Position numbers and translations under genes: made by a program. From Bacteroides sp. (GTDB lineage Bacteria; Bacteroidota; Bacteroidia; Bacteroidales; Bacteroidaceae), in assembly GCA_019414665.1 (NCBI GenBank), contig DXLO01000049.1, positions 1 through 12,131 of the forward strand: 12,131 bases of DNA, read 5' to 3'. The notes under the pieces are model-generated. The model was not told the origin of the DNA. It made no database searches and was given only the letters and a program-made list of their open reading frames with translations. Below are positions 6,861 through 12,131 of this stretch, piece by piece; position 1 is the stretch's first letter; every line of letters starts with the position of its first letter.

Positions 6861-8951
6861 TTAATCCTGCTGCGTATATTGTTTGTCCTTCATATTTTGG
6901 AAGGTTGGGTTATACCCACATTTCGTCACGCTCCAACTTTCCCCCGTAATCATTCCGTTTTCTATAAACTTGCCGAAGAAAGTGTAGTCGGTAAATTTCG
7001 TCAAACCGTCAAAAACAACCCCATGCAAGGTCTCCAACTTCTCCATGGAAAGTGTTTCCTGAGAAAGAGAAGTCGCACTTTTTATCTGTAGCGTACCATC
7101 TATAGTCTGTAATTTATCACAAGTAATGCCTGTTGCTTTATTAACGAACAACCCTTCACCTCCTACGTGAAGCAATTCCGGAATATCCAGCGATTTACTT
7201 TGTAAAGATATTGCTAACGAACCCTCTCCCTCTTTATAATATACAGGAGAAGCTGAACAACAAACTTTGGATAGTAAGGGCAAGTTACAACTGGTAAAAT
7301 TTCCAGATAAATAGAACTGTCCTCCCACTTCTTTCAAGACTGGCATTGTGATTGAAGCAAACATGGGTATTTGGATATATCCATATCCATCTATGATTTC
7401 CAAGTCGGGAAATTTGGCATTGCTTCGCATTTGGCCTGTCACATTTAGATTTCCATATACATGTTGAATTGTCGATATGGTATAATCGGTATTGTTGGTG
7501 GTTGGCTTACAAGTGAAGTCTTTGATATTCTTGAACGTGATTTCAGGGAACTTATTATTCGTGAGACTGGTGATGACAAAATTTACATTTGACAAATCTT
7601 CGGCTGTTTCAATTTTGGAGAGCTGCACCTTGTTTATAATTTCAATCTGGGGCGCTGTTTCTCCGAAGGTTTCAAATCGGGCGTTCGGCAACAGCAGTGT
7701 TCCGCTCACATCTTCAAGATAATCCAGCGTGATGCTTCCAAGTGTGGTGATCTTGCTCCAGTCGGGAAGTTGTTTGAGTGCCGTGAAATTCTTTATCTTT
7801 ATCTGTCCCTTTATCGTTGTCAGTTTGTCCATTCCACCGAAAGCCTGAAGCACGTCATTTCGTTGGGGAACAAAACTACCGGTAGGAGGAGCTTCCATAT
7901 TGGCTTCCATAATAATACTTCCGTTTACTGTTTCGATTTCCGGAAGGTTGATGGTTTCCAACATCACGGGGACGGTATGGAAATCAAGGCCACCGGTCTC
8001 TTTCAGCTTAAGGAAGCTCATGGAAGTCAGCTTGGCAAGATTGTTTACGGACAAGACCCCTCCGACACTTGTCAGTTCCGGTATTTCCAAAGACGCAATC
8101 GAACCGGCTGCTGTGTTCTCTTCATTGAGTCCTTGAAGATTCAGATCCTGACCTACAGTAGTCAGAACCGGAAACTCAAAACTCTGTAACGACGACGCAT
8201 TGAACATCACGCTTCCTTCAATAGTTGCCAGTTTCTCGAATAGGACATACGTCACTTGGTCGTTATATACCGATATGTCTCCGGAGAGCGTTTCCAATGC
8301 TTTCATGGAAATCATGTGAAGTTCCGTAGCTTTCGAGGCGACATCGGTCGAACCTACCTGTAAACCTCCGGCAGAAACGATATTATCCAACCCTGTCAAG
8401 TCTGCACCGTTGTAACTGTTACGAATGACAATGTTGCCAGTAACCTCTTTCAAAGATGCCAATGCAGATATGTCAGTGATTTTTTCTGCCTCTTCCGCAT
8501 CAGAGCCGATAATCAGGTTCCCTTTGACAACGGTTGTTTTGGTTGCGGCAAAAGAAGCTACCTCCTCGGTGGTCTTCAACTCCACATCTCCGTCAGATTC
8601 TATCTCGCTTTTCACGACCTTATAGGTATATTCGCGGGCATCTCCGTTATAGGATGTCACCCGGAAGGTTCGTTCGTTATCCCAGTCCGTTACCGTTTCA
8701 GGATCAGGTATGATTGTTGCAGAAGTTGTGTACTTGAATTCCACTTCGGCGTTGTTCAGCGATACCGTATAGGGAACGGTTATTGTTACTGTATTGTCCG
8801 TAATGTCGGCCGTGTACGATTTCCCGTCCACGGTCATCACGACCGATGTGATGAAATTTTCATCTGCATCTTCAGGTATAATTTCATCGTTTTTGTCACA
8901 CGCTCCCAAAAAGAACAAGGATAGGAGCATGGGAAGAAAATAAATTTTCAT
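6861..8951 (-). CDS. Surface lipoprotein with DUF5018-like domain and L-domain/leucine-rich-like repeats
   Basis: This 696-aa protein has lipobox FLGAC (Cys18) followed by DKNDE, an acidic surface-export-like patch. Residues about 33-113 resemble a DUF5018 beta-sandwich: ITVPYTVSLNNAEVEF, later a DW turn, then GDAREYTYKVV. From about 140 to 660 the protein repeats units of about 20-25 residues, such as LEIPELTSVGGVLSVNNL and INLPEIETVNGSIIM. These give a hydrophobic, LxxVxGxLxI-like rhythm typical of receptor-L-domain or leucine-rich beta-solenoids. The C-terminal part has several cysteines, including an adjacent pair in SKVCCSAS. Such solenoids usually bind proteins or ligands, so it may scaffold the surface complex or bind corrinoid; both are inference. 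By eye the gene looks more AT-rich than btuB. A terminator-like hairpin begins 17 nt after its stop. Confidence 0.87.
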   Translation of the reverse strand: MKIYFLPMLLSLFFLGACDKNDEIIPEDADENFITSVVMTVDGKSYTADITDNTVTITVPYTVSLNNAEVEFKYTTSATIIPDPETVTDWDNERTFRVTSYNGDAREYTYKVVKSEIESDGDVELKTTEEVASFAATKTTVVKGNLIIGSDAEEAEKITDISALASLKEVTGNIVIRNSYNGADLTGLDNIVSAGGLQVGSTDVASKATELHMISMKALETLSGDISVYNDQVTYVLFEKLATIEGSVMFNASSLQSFEFPVLTTVGQDLNLQGLNEENTAAGSIASLEIPELTSVGGVLSVNNLAKLTSMSFLKLKETGGLDFHTVPVMLETINLPEIETVNGSIIMEANMEAPPTGSFVPQRNDVLQAFGGMDKLTTIKGQIKIKNFTALKQLPDWSKITTLGSITLDYLEDVSGTLLLPNARFETFGETAPQIEIINKVQLSKIETAEDLSNVNFVITSLTNNKFPEITFKNIKDFTCKPTTNNTDYTISTIQHVYGNLNVTGQMRSNAKFPDLEIIDGYGYIQIPMFASITMPVLKEVGGQFYLSGNFTSCNLPLLSKVCCSASPVYYKEGEGSLAISLQSKSLDIPELLHVGGEGLFVNKATGITCDKLQTIDGTLQIKSATSLSQETLSMEKLETLHGVVFDGLTKFTDYTFFGKFIENGMITGESWSVTKCGYNPTFQNMKDKQYTQQD

Positions 8952-8965
8952 ACTTGTAATTTTTA

Positions 8966-10747
8966 TTATTTGGTTAGATCCTCAAAAGAAAATACCTCCG
9001 TAGAAACTTCGCCCAGCCAGCCGCTTTTGGCCAGAACACCGCATTGTATTTTGATAAAGTCAATATATTGCAGATTGGCTTCCGTTCCATCGGCATGGAT
9101 GGCATTGGAAATTTTGAAACCGTTCCTTTGTCCGCTTCCATCCACCGTACTGCCGCCTTCTATCTGGTCGTTTCCGAAATTATCCACGTACCCCCAGTCA
9201 TAACTCTGATTATCCCAATAACCGGTTTGAGAATCTTGGGTGTTGCGGGCGGCCAGACAAGTGCCTGTCAGGGTATAACTGTTTTCCGAAATCCAAGCCG
9301 GATAATAATAGTCTTGTGTATGATAAGCGGACAGATAGTCTACCCAGCCGTTTCTACCGTCGGAACTGATCCATTGGACATCCATTTTTTTGCCTTCCGG
9401 ACGGTAATAGGTCACTTCAAAATTCTGTATTGTTTCTTCCTTGCCTGCTTCAGATCCTTTCAGTTCGTACCACTCGTCATCCGGCAATCCGTTTCCGTTT
9501 ATATCTTGCATGACCCATACGATACCCGGTTCGGAACTGCCGTCAAAGGCGTTCCCCTGAACACAGAAATCATATTGGTTACCCGAATTGGGAATACTGT
9601 GGTCGAAGCCGACGATGATATAACCCCCGAAAGAACCTAAAGAGACGTGCAGTTTGTCTTTCAAACGCTGTGTTGCCCATGCGACAGCCGCTTCAGGGGA
9701 TGTTTCGTTGCCGGTCATACCGCCTATCGTGCTCGTCTCGTTGATAAATTGGCCGGGAGCTGGGGTATATTCATAGACTTTATTCCAGAGCTTGGAACTT
9801 CCCGAAGCCCGGAAGCCGTCTTGTTCCTTTTTGTCCACACAAACGACTTTTACGGTGGCAGTGACAGCCGTTTTCCCTTTGTCGATATTCCTGCTTATTT
9901 TTTCCGTCGGTGTGTCTTCCGACACAGTACAGGAGACGGTGTATTCTCCGGGTGCGGACGGCGTGAACTTGAACATGCGTTCCACTTCTCCTTCCATGAC
10001 CTGACCGTCCACACTCCACTCAAAACGGGGATTGTCGAAATACTCCAACAACGGACGCAGGAAAACAGGACGGTCGGCAAAAGTGTACCTGTCCGTGGAT
10101 GTTTGCAGGTAAGACGGGGTCGGGAATTTGACAACGTAGGGCATCGTTTCCACGACCTCTACGCTTACGTCTTTCGTTGTTGTCCCATCTATATTGGAAG
10201 CGTTGATTGTCACCGTATAAACACCGAGTTCTTTTTCATTGAAAGTATAAGTATTCTCGGTGGAAACGATTTTTCCTTCCCGTACCCATTCGATTTTGAA
10301 CCCTTCGACATCCGAATGCTGAATATCGGGAGTAAATGTGTAATCGGTATTCCGGACGACTTTTAGCCCCTGCGAAGGTAGTGCCAGTGAGATGACCGGA
10401 GGGGTGAGTTCTTTCACTTCTACTTTCAGTTCCTCTTCGGCATAACCTTCCGCATTGTCTACTCTTAGTTTGACATAAAAATCCCCGCATTCATTCCATG
10501 TACGTTGAAGAGACGGACCCGAAGAAACCAGCGTACCGTCTATCGTCCAAGCAAAAAGAGCATCTTCAACATTCTGGTATGTCGGGGCGATAGTCAATTC
10601 GTGATCGACCTTGACAGTGTAAATACCGGTCTCGCTGTCAAGTTCTATTATAGGTTGTCCTCCTACTTCTTCGGTAATGACTTCATCCTTGTTGCAGGAG
10701 GTGAACAGCATACAGGCAGAAATAATAAAATAGTGAAAACGATGCAT
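8966..10747 (-). CDS. Surface lipoprotein with three PKD-like domains and an uncharacterised C-terminal domain
   Basis: This 593-aa protein has a type II signal with lipobox LFTSC (Cys18) followed by NKDEVITEE, an acidic surface-export-like sequence. Three immunoglobulin/PKD-like beta-sandwich units can be seen at about 31-112, 116-199 and 205-303. Their repeated elements resemble FAWTIDG, IEWVREG and FEWSVDG, followed by GxYTV strands. Residues about 305-593 form a separate domain rich in Trp, Tyr and Gly. It includes DINGNGLPDDEW (415-426), which resembles an Asp/Asn calcium-binding loop, and ends with DWGYVDNFGND and YIDFIKIQCGV. The PKD units probably act as a stalk holding the C-terminal domain away from the membrane. 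Its place between a DUF4465 protein and BtuG suggests a corrinoid-capture or complex-assembly role, but I do not recognise a proven function. Its stop is 14 nt from the next start, so the two genes are co-transcribed. Confidence 0.88.
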   Translation of the reverse strand: MHRFHYFIISACMLFTSCNKDEVITEEVGGQPIIELDSETGIYTVKVDHELTIAPTYQNVEDALFAWTIDGTLVSSGPSLQRTWNECGDFYVKLRVDNAEGYAEEELKVEVKELTPPVISLALPSQGLKVVRNTDYTFTPDIQHSDVEGFKIEWVREGKIVSTENTYTFNEKELGVYTVTINASNIDGTTTKDVSVEVVETMPYVVKFPTPSYLQTSTDRYTFADRPVFLRPLLEYFDNPRFEWSVDGQVMEGEVERMFKFTPSAPGEYTVSCTVSEDTPTEKISRNIDKGKTAVTATVKVVCVDKKEQDGFRASGSSKLWNKVYEYTPAPGQFINETSTIGGMTGNETSPEAAVAWATQRLKDKLHVSLGSFGGYIIVGFDHSIPNSGNQYDFCVQGNAFDGSSEPGIVWVMQDINGNGLPDDEWYELKGSEAGKEETIQNFEVTYYRPEGKKMDVQWISSDGRNGWVDYLSAYHTQDYYYPAWISENSYTLTGTCLAARNTQDSQTGYWDNQSYDWGYVDNFGNDQIEGGSTVDGSGQRNGFKISNAIHADGTEANLQYIDFIKIQCGVLAKSGWLGEVSTEVFSFEDLTK

Positions 10748-10761
10748 GATGTGTGGATTTT

Positions 10762-10800
10762 AGAAAAATAACAGGGATACCCCCGACAGAAGGGATATCC
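10762..10800 (-). terminator. Intergenic stem-loop after the DUF4465 gene (partial terminator or mRNA end)
   Basis: On the minus strand GGATATCCC (10800-10792), the 8-nt loop TTCTGTCG and GGGGTATCC (10783-10775) form a 9-bp stem with one G-U pair. CTGTTATTTTTC follows. The tail is U-rich but interrupted, so termination may be incomplete. It lies 11 nt after the DUF4465 stop codon and about 27 nt before the next start. It could let the first gene be made in excess of the rest of the operon, or protect a processed 3' end. Confidence 0.6.
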
Positions 10801-10811
10801 TTGTATTCTTT

Positions 10812-11729
10812 TTATTGTATGGTGATATCATCAATACAGATATAAGCCGGAGTATTCAAACCGTATGCTCCCGAATCCGAACCCTCGAAGTTGAATTTCA
10901 CACTTTGCACCCCTTCGGCATTGATTTCCCAATAATCCCATGTCGTGATAGGATCAACCTGTTGTTGGCCGTTACGATAATCGGCTAAAAGACGTTTGTA
11001 AGTGCGGATCAGACCGCCATTCACATCATAACATTCCAGATTCACTTGGAAATACCCTTTCATCTCTTTCAGAGGAGTCGCTACCCCCGTAGAACCGAAC
11101 TGATTACCATAAGTAATGACACCATAAGTGTATGAGGTGTTGCAGATCCACAGGCCGACCAATTTCCGGGGAACATTGAAATAAAATTCTGGTTTAGCCA
11201 TCCATGCCTGATTGTAAGCATCCACATATCCGTAAACGACACCGAAATTGGAACCGCTGTGCCCGGCTTCCTTATTCTGTCCTTCCGCTTCCACCGCAGT
11301 GTTATAGACAGAACATTGGTTTAGATAAGAATACCACCAGTCTCCGGTATTTCCCGACTGATTGGAGCGGATGTTCCAGTTGGAAAGTGCGATGCCGCCG
11401 CTGGAATACTCTGTGCTTCCACCTACAGTATTAAACATTGAAAGGAAGAGATATTCTTCCGGAGTATTGTCGTAAATGGTGGTTACTTGAGGATACCCTT
11501 GGTACGAATAAAGATTTTCTCCGGCCGAGGTAGGTCCTGCTAACATGCCGGGATCGAAATCATCGAAAGTGATAGTTAAAGTACCGTCCGGATTTGTCAC
11601 AGCACGGGTTTGCGAAGTTCCGGAATCAACCGGGTCCATCAAAAAGTCATCGTCCGAGCTACAGCCAGAGAACAAGGCGGTTGCGGTAAATAGACAGGCA
11701 CCTGCCAGAAAGCGTAATTTTCTTTTCAT
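10812..11729 (-). CDS. DUF4465-family surface lipoprotein, BtuH-like candidate
   Basis: This 305-aa protein has a type II signal peptide with lipobox LFSGC (Cys23) followed by SSDDD, an acidic patch resembling the Bacteroidota lipoprotein export signal that sends proteins to the outer cell face. After a short Thr/Ser linker, residues 52-305 look like one DUF4465 beta domain. Recognisable segments are the FDDF start (about 55-58), GGIALSNWN (111-119), NFGVVYGYVD (161-170) and the ending YICIDDITIQ. It is the first gene after the riboswitch. DUF4465 proteins recur in Bacteroides B12 loci, and I believe the B12-binding surface protein BtuH belongs to this family, but that link is from memory. 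The likely role is surface capture of cobalamin. Many aromatic residues (DWWYSY, TTWDYW) would suit corrinoid binding; this is inference. Confidence 0.85.
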   Translation of the reverse strand: MKRKLRFLAGACLFTATALFSGCSSDDDFLMDPVDSGTSQTRAVTNPDGTLTITFDDFDPGMLAGPTSAGENLYSYQGYPQVTTIYDNTPEEYLFLSMFNTVGGSTEYSSGGIALSNWNIRSNQSGNTGDWWYSYLNQCSVYNTAVEAEGQNKEAGHSGSNFGVVYGYVDAYNQAWMAKPEFYFNVPRKLVGLWICNTSYTYGVITYGNQFGSTGVATPLKEMKGYFQVNLECYDVNGGLIRTYKRLLADYRNGQQQVDPITTWDYWEINAEGVQSVKFNFEGSDSGAYGLNTPAYICIDDITIQ

Positions 11730-11770
11730 AGGTCACTCATTTTAATGTAAAACATATTATTAACAAACAC

Positions 11771-11808
11771 AAAAAATTCCCGTTCGTGCGGACTTACACG
11801 AACGGGAA
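11771..11808 (-). terminator. Intrinsic terminator in the riboswitch leader
   Basis: On the minus strand TTCCCGTTCGTG, an 8-nt loop TAAGTCCG and CACGAACGGGAA form a perfect 12-bp stem (11808-11777). TTTTTT follows immediately (11776-11771). It sits between the cobalamin aptamer and the first start codon about 42 nt downstream. It is therefore best read as an attenuator controlled by the riboswitch, not as the end of another gene, because no gene lies upstream of it inside the transcript. Confidence 0.88.
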
Positions 11809-11855
11809 TATGTCTGTCTTCAAATATTGAATGGCCGATGAGCTATTCCTTATTT

Positions 11856-11888
11856 GATTACGACCCGTATATCCCGCAGGTGTAAATC
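11856..11888 (-). promoter_or_regulatory. Hairpin 3' of the aptamer (P13-like, expression platform)
   Basis: On the minus strand GATTTAC then ACCTG pairs with CGGGT and then GTAATC, giving about 11 base pairs with one bulge on each side and the 9-nt loop CGGGATATA. It lies directly after the aptamer, where P13 sits in class-I cobalamin riboswitches. The loop can pair with the 5' arm of the downstream terminator: CGGGATAT against ATATTCCCG at 11803-11811, with one bulged U. I saw no clear complementarity to the presumed L5 loop, so the P13 label is tentative. Confidence 0.5.
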
Positions 11889-11892
11889 TCAT

Positions 11893-12058
11893 TCCGGTCA
11901 TGGCAGGTCTTCTGACTCGTCCCGGTCATCGTGCCTTCCCGGTATTACACCAGTGGCAAAAGTTCGATGTCCGTTTTTGTGGACTCACAGCAGCGGGTAC
12001 TGTCCCGGATTTTCACCGGGTTCCCTTTTCATTCGGAAGGCGTAAACCTCCCGAAACC
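11893..12058 (-). promoter_or_regulatory. Cobalamin riboswitch aptamer (class I, B12 box)
   Basis: The minus strand carries the conserved cobalamin-aptamer blocks in order. A 5' arm containing GAGGT lies at about 12050-12046. AAAAGGGAA and CCCGGTGAAAATCCGGGACAG follow (about 12029-12000), then CCCGCTGCTGTGA (about 11998-11986). The B12 box is GCCACTG (11957-11951), a 10-nt spacer, then GGGAAGGC (11940-11933). AGTCAGAAGACCTGCC (about 11916-11901) closes the element. GCCTTCC (12042-12036) is complementary to GGAAGGC of the B12 box, and GGT/ACC pairs can close P1. This family binds adenosyl- or other cobalamins and lowers expression when the vitamin is plentiful. Its position ahead of the transport genes is the main evidence that the substrate of this locus is a corrinoid, not haem or a siderophore. 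Confidence 0.96.
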
Positions 12059-12070
12059 ATTTCCCGACTG

Positions 12071-12101
12071 CAAAATTATCTATATTACATATCAATTCCA
12101 A
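12071..12101 (-). promoter_or_regulatory. Bacteroidota-type (sigma-ABfr) promoter of the B12 operon
   Basis: On the minus strand, TTG at 12101-12099 is followed after exactly 20 bases by TAATTTTG at 12078-12071. This matches the Bacteroides primary-sigma consensus TTG-N19-21-TAnnTTTG. Transcription would start near 12062-12066, just upstream of the riboswitch aptamer, giving a leader of roughly 335 nt before the first start codon. The flanking DNA is strongly AT-rich, as expected for a promoter. No equally good match was found by eye upstream of btuG. Confidence 0.75.
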
Positions 12102-12131
12102 ATAATTCATAATATTTATAATAAAACACAC

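Noticed and set aside
9647..10366. 239-codon plus-strand open frame opposite the PKD gene
   Set aside because: It is antisense to clear repeated beta-domain coding sequence and has no family features.
10748..10811. Separate promoter for the PKD gene (TATTTTTC)
   Set aside because: It lacks the final G of TAnnTTTG and has no TTG at the right distance.
1..12131. CRISPR array, tRNA, rRNA, insertion sequence or phage genes
   Set aside because: No regularly spaced repeats, tRNA-like folds, transposase or integrase motifs were seen on either strand.

Overview
This window looks like a Bacteroidales chromosome segment (Bacteroides or Parabacteroides type; the genus cannot be fixed from sequence alone). 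The signs are lipoprotein signals with acidic residues right after the lipid-modified cysteine, few Shine-Dalgarno sites, a promoter of the TTG-N20-TAnnTTTG form, and protein families typical of gut Bacteroidota. Every credible gene is on the minus strand, so transcription runs from the right end to the left. The locus is a cobalamin (vitamin B12) capture and import operon.

Regulatory region (about 11730-12131). A Bacteroidota-type promoter (12071-12101) is followed by a class-I cobalamin riboswitch with its diagnostic B12 box, then a 3' hairpin (11856-11888), then a textbook intrinsic terminator (11777-11808 plus a U tract) before the first gene. This arrangement suggests B12-dependent premature termination. 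A loop segment of the 3' hairpin can pair with the 5' arm of the terminator, so an antiterminator is plausible.

Surface section (5732-11729). Four predicted surface lipoproteins follow: a DUF4465 protein (BtuH-like candidate), a protein with three PKD-like domains and an uncharacterised C-terminal domain, a protein with a DUF5018-like domain and L-domain-like repeats, and the beta-propeller BtuG. Two further hairpins split this section. One lies after the DUF4465 gene. The other, terminator-like, ends only a few bases before the btuG start.

Transport section (185-5713). BtuB (TonB-dependent outer-membrane transporter), BtuF (periplasmic-side binding lipoprotein), BtuC (FecCD-type permease) and BtuD (ATPase) are tightly packed. 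The last gene, a cysteine-rich DUF2284 protein, overlaps btuD by 4 bases and is probably translationally coupled to it.

Working model: BtuG and the other surface lipoproteins capture corrinoid at the cell surface and pass it to BtuB; BtuF hands it to BtuCD for import. The DUF2284 protein may handle the corrinoid or its cobalt in the cytoplasm, which is a guess from position. The least explained parts are the PKD and L-domain lipoproteins, the DUF2284 protein, and the layered RNA hairpins that could give each block its own expression level. Positions 1-184 are a non-coding 3' region with several inverted repeats.
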